From: Phocoenobacter atlanticus
GTDB lineage: Bacteria; Pseudomonadota; Gammaproteobacteria; Enterobacterales; Pasteurellaceae
Reading direction: 5' to 3' (one strand)
Length of the DNA stretch: 64,000 nt
Assembly (NCBI RefSeq): GCF_030764225.1
Contig: NZ_JASAXH010000005.1
Below are positions 42,063 through 50,316 of this stretch, piece by piece (position 1 is the first letter of the stretch; the number at the start of each line of letters is the position of its first letter). A program made the position numbers and the translations under genes. The notes under the pieces are model-generated. The model ran no database searches. It was not told the DNA's origin and saw only the letters and a program-made list of their open reading frames with translations.

Positions 42063-43337
42063 ATGAATTTATACAACATCAAACACCCAGAAGAAAATGT
42101 TAATTTTGCTCAAGCTGTGCGTCAAGGATTGGGAAAGGATCAAGGACTATTTTTTCCTGAGATTTTACCCAAATTAGATAATATTGATGAACTGTTAGCA
42201 ATGCCGTTGGTAGAGCGTAGCCAAGCGATTTTAGGGGCGATTATCGGCGATGAATTACCAACAGAGACCTTAAATAATGTCATTAAAAATGCCTTCACGT
42301 TTCCTGCTCCCCTTGAAAAAGTCACAGAGAATATTTATGCCTTAGAACTTTTTCACGGTCCAACCTTAGCTTTTAAAGATTTCGGCGGACGTTTTATGGC
42401 ACAAGCTTTGAAAGCGGTTACTTCTGATCAAAAAATTACCATTTTGACCGCAACCTCTGGTGATACTGGAGCGGCAGTAGCACACGCATTTTATGGTTTA
42501 GAAAATATTGAAGTGGTTATTTTATATCCAAAAGGAAAAATCAGCCCACTGCAAGAAAAGTTATTCTGTACGTTAGGTAAAAATATTCGCACCGTTGCAA
42601 TCAAGGGCGATTTTGATGATTGCCAAGCCTTAGTTAAACAGGCTTTTGATGATAAATATTTACGAGAAACCATCGGCTTAAATTCAGCCAATTCCATCAA
42701 TATCAGCCGTTTGTTGGCTCAAATTTGTTACTATTTTGAAGCAGTGGCACAACTTCCAAAAGAAAAACGACAAAATCTTGTCGTGTCCGTACCAAGTGGT
42801 AACTTTGGGAATTTAACAGCAGGATTAATCGCCAAAAGTTTAGGTTTACCTATTAAACGTTTTATTGCTTCAACCAATAGTAACGATACTGTACCTCGTT
42901 ACTTACAATCAGGAGAATGGCAACCTAATCCAACGGTTGCAACTCTTTCTAATGCAATGGATGTAAGCCGTCCAAATAACTGGCCTCGTGTAGAAGAATT
43001 GTTTAAACGTAACAACTGGTCACTTAAAGAATTAGCATCAGGAATGTTGACCGATCTTCAAACAGAGCAAAGTTTACAAGCAATGAATGAATTAGGTTAT
43101 TTATGCGAACCGCACGGTGCCATTGCTTATCAAATGTTGGTAAATCAATTAGCAGAAAATGAAACAGGTGTTTTCCTTTGCACTGCTCATCCTGCTAAAT
43201 TCAAAGAAAGTGTCGATCGTATTTTAAATATTGATCTTCCATTACCAGAAGCATTAGATAAGCATAATAAAATGCCATTGCTTTCTGATGAAATGGATAA
43301 TAATTTTGAACAGTTAAAGGGCTATTTGTTGAAATAA
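42063..43337 (+). CDS. thrC: threonine synthase
   Basis: A PLP-dependent enzyme converting O-phosphohomoserine to threonine, 424 residues. N-terminal NLYNIKHPEENVNFAQAVRQGLGKDQGLFFPE, PLP-lysine motif LAFKDFGGRFMAQAL (Lys about 107), ATSGDTGAAVAHAF and VSVPSGNFGNLTAGL for phosphate binding. AAGGA before the ATG at 42063 and family N-termini favour this start over the in-frame one at 42027, which falls just past the repeat. thrA and thrB are not adjacent; in relatives they usually precede thrC, so the repeat array sits where they would be expected. Confidence 0.97.
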   Translation: MNLYNIKHPEENVNFAQAVRQGLGKDQGLFFPEILPKLDNIDELLAMPLVERSQAILGAIIGDELPTETLNNVIKNAFTFPAPLEKVTENIYALELFHGPTLAFKDFGGRFMAQALKAVTSDQKITILTATSGDTGAAVAHAFYGLENIEVVILYPKGKISPLQEKLFCTLGKNIRTVAIKGDFDDCQALVKQAFDDKYLRETIGLNSANSINISRLLAQICYYFEAVAQLPKEKRQNLVVSVPSGNFGNLTAGLIAKSLGLPIKRFIASTNSNDTVPRYLQSGEWQPNPTVATLSNAMDVSRPNNWPRVEELFKRNNWSLKELASGMLTDLQTEQSLQAMNELGYLCEPHGAIAYQMLVNQLAENETGVFLCTAHPAKFKESVDRILNIDLPLPEALDKHNKMPLLSDEMDNNFEQLKGYLLK

Positions 43338-43434
43338 AGATTATCTATTAAACAAGAATAAATAATTCTAAACATTTAAATAGAGTTTGTTACAATATAC
43401 TTAATACTTATCTATTTTTGAATGTAATATTATT

Positions 43435-44301
43435 ATGAACTATGCCCAATGGCTTAATGATGCAGAGGCATTGCTATCAAAGAATTGTAAACAAGACCCT
43501 TATCTTAATCCAAAATCTGATGCACGGGTATTGTTGCAATTTGTAACGAGACAATCTAAGTCTCGTTTGTTTGCCTTTGCTGAAACAGAATTACTAGAGG
43601 CGGAACAACAGCAACTTAAGGTGTTATTATCCCGTCGTTTAAAAGGTGAACCAATAGCTTATATTATTGGTAAAAAAGAATTTTGGTCGTTACCATTAAA
43701 AGTGGCAACCTCTACCTTAATTCCTCGCCCTGATACAGAAAGATTAGTGGAAGTTGCATTAGAGTTTGCTTTGAAGCGGTTAGATTTTTGTGAAAATTTA
43801 CAAATTTTGGATTTGGGTACTGGAACGGGTGCAATAGCATTGGCACTGGCAAGTGAATTAGGCAAAAAAGTACAAATTATCGGTGTTGATAAATCATTAA
43901 ATGCAGTACAATTAGCAGAACAAAATAGAAAAAGCTTAGGATTTGAGCAGGTACATTTTTTACAAAGCGATTGGTTTAGTTCTTTGCAAAATAAACAATT
44001 TGATCTTATTGTAAGTAATCCTCCTTATATTGATAAACAAGACCAAAATTTACAACAAGGGGATGTTCGGTTTGAACCACTTTCAGCATTGGTTGCTGAA
44101 CAACAAGGATTGAGTGATTTGCAAAAAATTGTGAGTAACGCACCGCTTTATTTAGCATCTAAAGGGGGCTTGTTTCTTGAACACGGTTGGCAACAAGCAA
44201 TACAGGTACAACAATTATTTGATCTCACTTTGTGGAATAAACCTTGTACTGAACAGGATTATGCAAATAATGATCGAGTAACTTGGGCAATATTAAAGTA
44301 A
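43435..44301 (+). CDS. prmC: release factor glutamine methyltransferase
   Basis: Methylates the GGQ glutamine of RF1 and RF2. A 288-residue protein with an N-terminal helical domain, SAM-binding LDLGTGTGAIALALA (about residues 124-138) and the catalytic NPPY motif (LIVSNPPYID, about 194-203). IPRPDTERLVE is also conserved. The following genes sirB1 and kdsA keep the order found in E. coli, although prfA is not seen upstream here. Confidence 0.97.
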   Translation: MNYAQWLNDAEALLSKNCKQDPYLNPKSDARVLLQFVTRQSKSRLFAFAETELLEAEQQQLKVLLSRRLKGEPIAYIIGKKEFWSLPLKVATSTLIPRPDTERLVEVALEFALKRLDFCENLQILDLGTGTGAIALALASELGKKVQIIGVDKSLNAVQLAEQNRKSLGFEQVHFLQSDWFSSLQNKQFDLIVSNPPYIDKQDQNLQQGDVRFEPLSALVAEQQGLSDLQKIVSNAPLYLASKGGLFLEHGWQQAIQVQQLFDLTLWNKPCTEQDYANNDRVTWAILK

Positions 44302-44306
44302 TAATT

Positions 44307-45131
44307 ATGAATAAACAAACAAAACAGGAAAGAGAGTTAAAACAGTTTCTCTATAAAGAATTATTAAGACTTTCATTGGTTATTGATGATAGTTTTCATT
44401 CACCTCAGGTTTTTGGATATATGTCTAGTTTAGTCAGAAAAGTAAAAAAATTAGTGAATGCCGAAACAGAGGAGCAACGTATAAATCAACTATTAGATTT
44501 GGTTTATAATGAATGGGGATTTTATTGTGATCGAGACTATTTTAATATTGAAAATATTTTGATGAATTATGTTCTATCTGATAGACGAGGAATGCCTGTT
44601 TCAATTGGTGCAGTCGTTCTTTATTTGGCAGCAGCATTAGAGCTTCCAATTTATCCTGTGAATTTCCCAACACAATTAATTTTACGAGCAGACTATATTG
44701 ATGATAATAATCAACCTAAAACTCGTTTTATCAATCCTTGGGGAGGGCAAACGCTTTCATTGGAGCAATTACAAAAATGGTTAGAGGGTGAATTTGGATT
44801 TGAAACAGAGCTATCACTTGAATTTACCAAAGTTGCTGAAATTAATGAGTTATTAGAACGTTTGGAAACCATTGCTAAAATGGCATTAACTCGTGAAGGT
44901 AATTATGAAAAAGCGTTAGCTTTGATTGAGTATCGTCTCATTTTTATGCCTGATGATCCTTATGAAATTAGAGACCGAGGAATGGTATTAGCCAGTTTGG
45001 ATTGCTTTGATGCAGCGGCGAAAGATCTTAATTATTTTATTGAGCAATGCCCTGAAGATCCTTCAGCATTAATGTTAAAACTGGAAATGCCAACATTATT
45101 AAAACACACACATCATAATCAACTGCATTGA
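44307..45131 (+). CDS. SirB1 family protein (transglutaminase-like plus TPR)
   Basis: A 274-residue protein of the SirB1/YchA family. N-terminal transglutaminase-like fold with GIPVSIGAVVLYLAAAL-type segment (here GMPVSIGAVVLYLAAALELPIYPVNFP), INPWGG, and a C-terminal pair of TPR-like helices (NYEKALALIEYRLIFMPDDPYEIRDRGMVLASLDCFDAA). The canonical catalytic Cys of transglutaminases is not evident in the usual place. The in-frame start at 44283 overlaps prmC by 19 bp; 44307, five bases after the prmC stop, is preferred. Molecular function is not established for the family. Confidence 0.85.
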   Translation: MNKQTKQERELKQFLYKELLRLSLVIDDSFHSPQVFGYMSSLVRKVKKLVNAETEEQRINQLLDLVYNEWGFYCDRDYFNIENILMNYVLSDRRGMPVSIGAVVLYLAAALELPIYPVNFPTQLILRADYIDDNNQPKTRFINPWGGQTLSLEQLQKWLEGEFGFETELSLEFTKVAEINELLERLETIAKMALTREGNYEKALALIEYRLIFMPDDPYEIRDRGMVLASLDCFDAAAKDLNYFIEQCPEDPSALMLKLEMPTLLKHTHHNQLH

Positions 45132-45157
45132 TTTTGTAAAAATTTAAGGAATTATGT

Positions 45158-46012
45158 ATGAAAAATAAACTTATTCAATTAGATAATATTCAAATTGCCA
45201 ACGATAAACCTTTTGTGTTATTCGGTGGTGTAAACGTATTAGAAAGCCGTGATATGGCAATGGCAACCTGTGAAAAATATGTCGAAGTAACCCAAAAATT
45301 AAATGTACCTTACGTTTTCAAAGCTTCATTTGATAAAGCCAATCGTTCATCCATCCACTCTTATCGTGGACCAGGAATGGATGAAGGTTTAAAGATTTTT
45401 CAAGAGCTTAAAGAAACATTTGGCGTAAAAATTATTACTGATGTACACGAAATTTATCAATGTCAGCCTGTCGCAGAAGTGGTTGATATTATTCAACTTC
45501 CTGCATTTTTAGCTCGTCAAACAGATTTAGTGGAAGCAATGGCTCGCACAGGTGCGATTATCAACGTAAAAAAACCACAGTTTTTAAGCCCTGGTCAAAT
45601 GGGGAATATCGTCGAAAAAATTGCAGAATGTGGTAATGATAAAGTGATTTTATGTGATCGTGGTGCAAACTTTGGTTATGATAATTTAGTAGTAGATATG
45701 TTAGGTTTTGGAGTGATGAAAAAAGCCTCAAAAGGAGCCCCCGTGATTTTTGATGTCACTCACTCATTACAATGTCGTGATCCATTTGGTGCTGCCTCTG
45801 GGGGTCGTCGTGATCAAGTGACTGAATTGGCTCGTTCAGGAATGGCGATAGGTCTGGCGGGCTTATTCCTCGAAGCTCACCCTGAACCAAATAAAGCAAA
45901 ATGTGATGGTCCTTCGGCTTTACCACTTTCCGCCTTAGAACCTTTTGTTGCACAAATGAAAGCGATTGATGATTTAGTAAAATCATTTCCTGAATTAGAT
46001 ACTTCTCATTAG
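45158..46012 (+). CDS. kdsA: 3-deoxy-D-manno-octulosonate 8-phosphate synthase
   Basis: Condenses phosphoenolpyruvate with arabinose 5-phosphate in the Kdo branch of lipooligosaccharide synthesis. 284 residues with FVLFGGVNVLESRDMAM, KASFDKANRSSIHSYRGPG (substrate loop), TDVHE, IQLPAFLARQTDLVEAMA, VKKPQFLSPGQM and DVTHSLQ. Full length. AAGGAA precedes the ATG. Third gene of the prmC-sirB1-kdsA set. Confidence 0.97.
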   Translation: MKNKLIQLDNIQIANDKPFVLFGGVNVLESRDMAMATCEKYVEVTQKLNVPYVFKASFDKANRSSIHSYRGPGMDEGLKIFQELKETFGVKIITDVHEIYQCQPVAEVVDIIQLPAFLARQTDLVEAMARTGAIINVKKPQFLSPGQMGNIVEKIAECGNDKVILCDRGANFGYDNLVVDMLGFGVMKKASKGAPVIFDVTHSLQCRDPFGAASGGRRDQVTELARSGMAIGLAGLFLEAHPEPNKAKCDGPSALPLSALEPFVAQMKAIDDLVKSFPELDTSH

Positions 46013-46036
46013 AGATAAGAAATAAAAGAAAATAAA

Positions 46037-46960
46037 ATGAAAGATAAACCTAAGTTTAAAACCGTTGAACGTAAATCGTTTCAACCAAAGTCAGAAAAGA
46101 AACCACAGGCAGTCTATCCACGTTTTGCTAAAAAATCAGGTGAAAAAGAGGGGAGTGTGAAGATCAGAGTAAAAGGCAGTGAAACGCAAACGGGAGCATT
46201 ATCCCCAAGAGCACCTGAAAAAATCCGTAAAAATCGTAATGAAGAGATGAAAGTGTATGGTGAAAATAGTTGCCATACACTTTTTACACAACGACCAGAG
46301 TCGATTGTTCGTTTATGGGCAACCATTGAAGTGGCAAAAAAGCAGGGAGAGTTATTAAGCTACCTTGCTGAAAATAAAAAAGCTTACCATATTGTGGATA
46401 AAGAAGAATTAACTACTGTGACAGGTACAGAGCATCATGGTGGAATTTGTCTTTTAGTTAAAAAAGCAAAAACATTCAGTTTGGAAGGTTATTTAAGCAC
46501 TCCAAAGCAAAATGATTGTCTGGTATTTTTAGACAATATTCATAATGCTCAAAATGTTGGCGGTATTATTCGAACTTGTAGCTTTTATGGAATTAAAGGT
46601 GTGATTACCGAGAATACTGATAAGCTCAATTCAAGTAGTGCAGCACGTGTTGCTGAGGGTGGATTTGAGTTTATTAGAATGCTAGAAACTAAGCATAAAC
46701 AGATCGCTTTTACTCAATTAAGAAAAGCAGGTTATCAAATTGTGCATTTAACCCATAGTAAAAAAGCCTCACTTTTGCCTAAAATTAATTTAGGTAATAA
46801 AATTGTTTTTGTATTGAGTGAAGTGATATCTAATGATATTGAATATATTGAGGACACAACCGTCCAACTTTCTGTTGTGAATCCTTTACAAAATGGCTTA
46901 AATGTTGCGGTGAATACAGGTGTGCTACTTTCTCATTGGTATCATTTAAATAGGGTTTAA
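46037..46960 (+). CDS. TrmH-family rRNA/tRNA 2'-O-methyltransferase (YfiF-like)
   Basis: A 307-residue SpoU/TrmH-type methyltransferase. A long basic unstructured N-terminus (residues 1-70, rich in Lys/Arg/Ser/Pro) and a substrate-binding domain with VYGENSCHTLFTQRPESIVRLW precede the knotted SAM domain: FLDNIHNAQNVGGIIRTCSFYG, SSSAARVAEGGFEF, FVLSEVISNDIEYI and VVNPLQNGLNVAVNTGVLL. In E. coli YfiF the motif reads GSEGxG; here it is LSEVISND, so activity cannot be assumed. The RNA target is unknown. Confidence 0.85.
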   Translation: MKDKPKFKTVERKSFQPKSEKKPQAVYPRFAKKSGEKEGSVKIRVKGSETQTGALSPRAPEKIRKNRNEEMKVYGENSCHTLFTQRPESIVRLWATIEVAKKQGELLSYLAENKKAYHIVDKEELTTVTGTEHHGGICLLVKKAKTFSLEGYLSTPKQNDCLVFLDNIHNAQNVGGIIRTCSFYGIKGVITENTDKLNSSSAARVAEGGFEFIRMLETKHKQIAFTQLRKAGYQIVHLTHSKKASLLPKINLGNKIVFVLSEVISNDIEYIEDTTVQLSVVNPLQNGLNVAVNTGVLLSHWYHLNRV

Positions 46961-47112
46961 TAATAAATTTTTAAAAGTAGAGGTTTATTTAAGTTTTTAG
47001 CAAAAATGGAAAGTTTACTTTAGTAATTACTAAATGTATAATCATAGTCGTAGTTTTACAACTGTTGGGGAATGTTAGTTATGAAAAGGTTCAATGAAGG
47101 TTGGGAAATTTA

Positions 47113-47628
47113 ATGGGTTTAGAACAACAATCTAACTTATTAAGTTTAATAGCAGGGCTGGGAACGTGTTTATTTACGGGTTACCTAGCCTTTTTTGCGT
47201 GGTCTCAGCTCCAAGAGTTACGTAGACAGCATAAACAGAAATCTACGATTGATTTAATGATTAGTAATAACAGCAATTCTTACTACAGAAAACGCCGACA
47301 AGCATATATCAAAATGCGAGATCAAAAAGTTAATTTTACAGTTCTTGCTTGTTCGTTAGATCAAAACTCCCCTTCTAATGATGAAACAAAAAGACAAAAT
47401 TTTATTGTATTAGATGTACTCAATGCTATTGAATTTATTTGTGTTGGAATTAAAGAAAACTTATTTGATGAGGCTGTTTATAAAAGATTGAGTAAAAGTA
47501 GCGTAATAAGAGATTGGAAAACTCTTAAGCCTTATATTATGGAGCTACGACGAATTAATAACAACAATGACAAGCTATTTTGTGAGTTTGAATGGCTAGC
47601 TATAAAATGGATAGAAGAAGATAAATAA
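47113..47628 (+). CDS. DUF4760-like membrane-anchored protein
   Basis: A 171-residue protein with one N-terminal membrane segment (about residues 8-32, LSLIAGLGTCLFTGYLAFFAW), a basic linker, and a helical domain with YYRKRRQAYIKMRDQKV, VLDVLNAIEFICVGIKENLFDE and WKTLKPYIMELRRINNNN, which resembles DUF4760. Function unknown; relatives occur near phages and defence islands. A ten-codon frame (47081-47113, MKRFNEGWEI) ends in a TAATG overlap with this ATG and may be a leader for coupled translation. An alternative TTG start exists at 47101. Confidence 0.65.
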   Translation: MGLEQQSNLLSLIAGLGTCLFTGYLAFFAWSQLQELRRQHKQKSTIDLMISNNSNSYYRKRRQAYIKMRDQKVNFTVLACSLDQNSPSNDETKRQNFIVLDVLNAIEFICVGIKENLFDEAVYKRLSKSSVIRDWKTLKPYIMELRRINNNNDKLFCEFEWLAIKWIEEDK

Positions 47629-47655
47629 CCGAAATTTACACTAGGTAAAAATGGA

Positions 47656-47677
47656 TTTCCGAGCTATCTACACGATG
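47656..47677. repeat. isolated degenerate CRISPR repeat
   Basis: TTTCCGAGCTATCTACACGATG matches the first 22 bases of the array repeat (TTTCTAAGCCATCTACACGATG) with three mismatches. The last six bases of the repeat are not conserved. It lies 480 bp from the array, on the leader-distal side. Confidence 0.65.
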
Positions 47678-47769
47678 ACAGGAGCCATTTTTAATTCCTG
47701 TATTCTAAAGAAAGATTTCATATTTTTCTTTTCTTCAAGAGTATTATTGTTTAGACAAATATATATATT

Positions 47770-47953
47770 CTAACGATCAACTATTTCAAAAAAAACTTTT
47801 TTATATTCATCTGGTGTTAGGTAGCCCGCAATATAGTTGTCGGATAACTCTAATAATTCATCAGATAAATAAATCCCCTCTAAACCTACGCTAGCTTTTG
47901 CGTATTCAATAGTTTATTCTCTTTTGTTCTGCGAATGAAATTGTTGTTTCCAT
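47770..47953 (-). pseudogene. VbhA-type Fic antitoxin, frameshifted
   Basis: On the minus strand an ATG at 47953 (AAGG-containing leader upstream) reads METTISFAEQKRI and then meets a stop. Removing one base from the A-triplet at 47913-47915 restores a 60-residue protein continuing TIEYAKASVGLEGIYLSDEL and ending in a helix with YIAGYLTPDEYKK. It contains SVGLEG, which fits the Fic inhibitory motif (S/T)xxxE(G/N), in the context seen in VbhA family antitoxins (AKASVGLEG, DNYIAGYL). No fic gene follows. It is a solitary, probably decayed antitoxin, or a sequencing error in a live one. Confidence 0.65.
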
Positions 47954-48156
47954 CTTAATATCCTTTTGTGTACTTTACATTTAGGTTATAGTAAATATAT
48001 CGTTGTATTACAATGTTATTTTGAGGCAATAATATTATAGAATATTAAGTTATTCACAACTACACTATTATTACCACTTTCTTGTGTTCTCTATTCAATA
48101 GTCAATTTGATATTTTTGATTTCAAGTTGGTTATACTTATCGTTCTAGTGAATTTG

Positions 48157-48598
48157 TTTCTAAGCCATCTACACGATGGTTCACTCGGTAATGCGTGTCT
48201 TAACGCATCAAATCCTTTTCTAAGCCATCTACACGATGGTTCACTAGATTATTCACGCATAAATGTGGATATCAGAATGGAAAAACAATCTACACGATGG
48301 TTCACTAGATTATTCACATTCTAGCAATTATCAACAATTTCTAAGCCATCTACACGATGGTTCACCACCCATTCAGCAATCGCTCCACTTTTTCTAAGCC
48401 ATCTACACGATGGTTCACTCATTAGTTGGAGGGCTAATTGGTCGACGTTTTTTCTAAGCCATCTACACGATGGTTCACGCAAACGACTGTAGAGCTACAG
48501 TTCCACGTTTTTTCTAAGCCATCTACACGATGGTTCACGCTCTAGCATAAGCACCAAGTACTGTTCTTATTTTCTAAGCCATCTACACGATGGTTCAC
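48157..48598 (-). CRISPR. orphan CRISPR array, type I-F-like repeat, 8 repeats and 7 spacers
   Basis: 28-bp repeats begin at 48157, 48217, 48278 (degenerate), 48338, 48391, 48451, 48511 and 48571. On the plus strand the repeat reads TTTCTAAGCCATCTACACGA then TGGTTCAC. Its complement starts GTGAACCATC and ends GGCTTAGAAA, with the CCATC/GATGG stem of I-F crRNA repeats, so transcription is inferred right to left with the leader near 48599-48650. Spacers are 32 nt except 33 nt (second) and 25 nt (fourth). Spacers 2 and 3 share their first 12 bases (TAGATTATTCAC). No cas gene is in the window. Spacers are unmatched by eye. Confidence 0.95.
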
Positions 48599-48764
48599 CC
48601 AAGAGATTTTATTCATAAAACCCTGATTTTGCAATACCTTAAGTGAAAAATTAGCAAAAATACCCTTTTTTTGAGAGTGTTTGTAACTTATTGATAATAA
48701 AGTGATTTTAAATCGCTAAAAAATAAAGGGTATTTTTAGTTATTCCATAGGGGAATAAAAAACA
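48599..48764 (-). promoter_or_regulatory. putative CRISPR leader region with a long inverted repeat
   Basis: AT-rich sequence directly beside the last perfect repeat. AAAAATACCCTTT (about 48656-48668) and AAAGGGTATTTTT (about 48725-48737) form a 13-bp perfect inverted repeat around 56 bases. The leader assignment follows from repeat orientation and from the perfect repeats being at this end. No promoter could be fixed. Confidence 0.5.
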
Positions 48765-48818
48765 AAGCGGTATGATGTGAATATAAATTTGCAAATTTTT
48801 GATAAAATCATACCGCTT
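48765..48818 (-). terminator. inverted USS-pair terminator of the DUF805 gene
   Basis: AAGCGGTATGAT (48765-48776) and ATCATACCGCTT (48807-48818) form a 12-bp perfect stem. On the minus strand it starts at the DUF805 stop codon and is followed by TTTGTTTTTT. The loop contains TTTGCAAA, the AT-rich companion of uptake sequences in this genome. Confidence 0.8.
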
Positions 48819-49329
48819 ATTTATTTTTAATGTATGTAGTCGGGCAGTCTCCCCATTTATTTGGTGATTTTTGACTACCTTTAAAATAAAGAAAAAGACT
48901 TAAAATAAAAGAGATAAACGCAATAAAAAGAAAGGCTCCCATATATAAAAAAACCGTTTTTTCATCGTAATTATCTGTACCATAACTATCATCAAGCTTT
49001 ATAACGGCTAATGCGTAGAAGAAAAAACTACCGAAAAATGGTATTGCTACAGCAGAAAGCCACCAGCCAGATTTTCCTAAGTCGTGTAGTCTTCGTACAA
49101 CAAGGCTGATACTCGGAAAAATAATGATAAAACTATATAATTTGCGAATAGCACTGAGAATAAAATAAGTGAGATAAATATTTGTGACTAATGCTGTGTG
49201 CAGAAGTAATATAAATAGTAAACCACTAATTACACTAAACCAGCATAACTCAGTTCGTGTGGCTCGACCTTTATAATTAAAGGTATTTTTTAACGAGTGT
49301 AAATAATGGTTTATTATCGTATTAAGCAT
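48817..49329 (-). CDS. DUF805 membrane protein
   Basis: A 170-residue integral membrane protein with four hydrophobic segments. The DUF805 features are NTFNYKGRATRTELCWF near the N-terminus, SLVVRRLHDLGKSGWWLSAVAIPFFG (the RRLHDxGxSGWW signature) and a C-terminal LYFKGSQKSPNKWGDCP (the NxWGxxP motif). Function of the family is unknown. The ATG at 49329 is just past the dsrE-like stop (one base between); an earlier in-frame start would overlap that gene. Confidence 0.9.
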   Translation of the reverse strand: MLNTIINHYLHSLKNTFNYKGRATRTELCWFSVISGLLFILLLHTALVTNIYLTYFILSAIRKLYSFIIIFPSISLVVRRLHDLGKSGWWLSAVAIPFFGSFFFYALAVIKLDDSYGTDNYDEKTVFLYMGAFLFIAFISFILSLFLYFKGSQKSPNKWGDCPTTYIKNK

Positions 49330-49330
49330 T

Positions 49331-49687
49331 TTAAAAAGTGAGAACCTTGTCGCTATCAATTACCCAGTCAGCTAAAGCATCCATTGTGGATTTTTCAGCC
49401 CCTTCAAAATAAGGTTGGTTTTTATAAATACCACAACGAGACATACAAGAGCCACATACTTTTACTGGCACACCTTTAGCAATTAAGTTTTTAAGCATTT
49501 GAGATAAATCTTGATCGTAGCCTTGTGGGGGAGTGCAGCTATCACGAGCCATATCCACCGCATCATTCATTAGAAAAATACGTACTTCTACATCTTTATT
49601 GGTTAAAGTGTTAGCCAAACGTAACCCATTCCAAGTTACATCAGTGCTATCATAAGGTTCACGATTAAAGATAATTAATGTTTTCAT
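49331..49687 (-). CDS. DsrE-family protein
   Basis: A 118-residue DsrE/DsrF-like protein with MKTLIIFNREPYDSTDVTWNGLRLANTL (cofactor-loop region), VRIFLMNDAVDMAR and KVCGSCMSRCGIYKNQPYFEGA. The Cys cluster CGSCMSRCG corresponds to the conserved reactive cysteine region of this fold, used in sulfur relay by TusD/DsrE proteins. It resembles the stand-alone YchN-type group more than the TusBCD complex, and no tusB or tusC is beside it. It is co-directional with DUF805. Confidence 0.88.
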   Translation of the reverse strand: MKTLIIFNREPYDSTDVTWNGLRLANTLTNKDVEVRIFLMNDAVDMARDSCTPPQGYDQDLSQMLKNLIAKGVPVKVCGSCMSRCGIYKNQPYFEGAEKSTMDALADWVIDSDKVLTF

Positions 49688-49801
49688 TTTTCCTCTCTTT
49701 GGTTATCAGATAAGAATAATTTGCAATTCAATCTAACACGTTAAGTATCAAAATGTAAAGCGGTATGATTTTGTTAGAAATTTGCAAATTTTGATTTTTA
49801 T

Positions 49802-50290
49802 CTAATCGTTATTTTGGTGAACAATTTTATATAAATTAGGATATACATTTTCTATTTTCTCGTTATCCATTTTGCCGTCATAGTCATTATCTCCATATTC
49901 AAGCCCAGCATAGATAAAATGAATGATTTCTTTTTGGTCTTTTTTTGGCATTTGTTCATAAATTTTAATAAACTCTTGCTCTCCGATACGCTTAATAATT
50001 TGAGTTATAACATAGCCTAACGAATAACAATATGAGCCACCACCACAATCCACATTTTTTATTTCAATCAATGCATTGATATCTTTATTCAAAGATTTTT
50101 CTATGAGTTGCTTAAATCTATAATTTCCGAAGACTGTATTATAATTTAGATGATCTGCTAGGAATTTATCAATTTTAATACTATTAATATTGGGATTTTT
50201 ATAGTAAAAGGAGCATAAAAAAATGAATAAAAATAAAAGGATTAATATTTTTATTTTATCTATTTTTAATTTTTTGCAAATTTTGAACAT
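49802..50290 (-). CDS. hypothetical signal-anchored protein with EF-hand-like tail (162 aa)
   Basis: Not recognised by family. An N-terminal hydrophobic segment (about residues 13-29, IKILILLFLFIFLCSFYY) is a signal anchor or signal peptide. The exported part has two cysteines in VDCGGGSYCYSLG and a C-terminal acidic loop DNDYDGKMDNE, which has the D-x-D-x-D-G spacing of calcium-binding EF-hand or dockerin-like loops. A decayed paralogue lies at 2327-2554. The ATG follows directly after a USS (50297-50305), whose flank TTCAAAATTTGCAAA forms the first codons, in both the intact and the decayed copy. Confidence 0.65.
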   Translation of the reverse strand: MFKICKKLKIDKIKILILLFLFIFLCSFYYKNPNINSIKIDKFLADHLNYNTVFGNYRFKQLIEKSLNKDINALIEIKNVDCGGGSYCYSLGYVITQIIKRIGEQEFIKIYEQMPKKDQKEIIHFIYAGLEYGDNDYDGKMDNEKIENVYPNLYKIVHQNND

Positions 50291-50316
50291 TATCTTACCG
50301 CTTGTTTACAGAACTA

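Larger units (their letters stand above)
47629..48156. other. accessory intergenic region left of the CRISPR array
   Basis: The 528 bp hold a degenerate CRISPR repeat (47656-47677) and the frameshifted antitoxin (47770-47953). 47954-48156 is AT-rich and contains no gene I can support; it probably includes the antitoxin promoter on the minus strand. 47684-47769 on the minus strand has a short open frame following the antitoxin (LNNNTLEEKKNMKSFFRIQE) that could be the trace of a lost downstream gene, but I cannot match it to Fic. Confidence 0.5.

Noticed and set aside
47684..47769. Short minus-strand frame after the VbhA-like antitoxin as a remnant of a Fic toxin
   Set aside because: No Fic motif or recognisable N-terminal segment can be seen; the stretch is too short to assign.
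48082..48324. Plus-strand frame with repeated FLSHLHDGSL
   Set aside because: The repetition is the CRISPR repeat read as protein.
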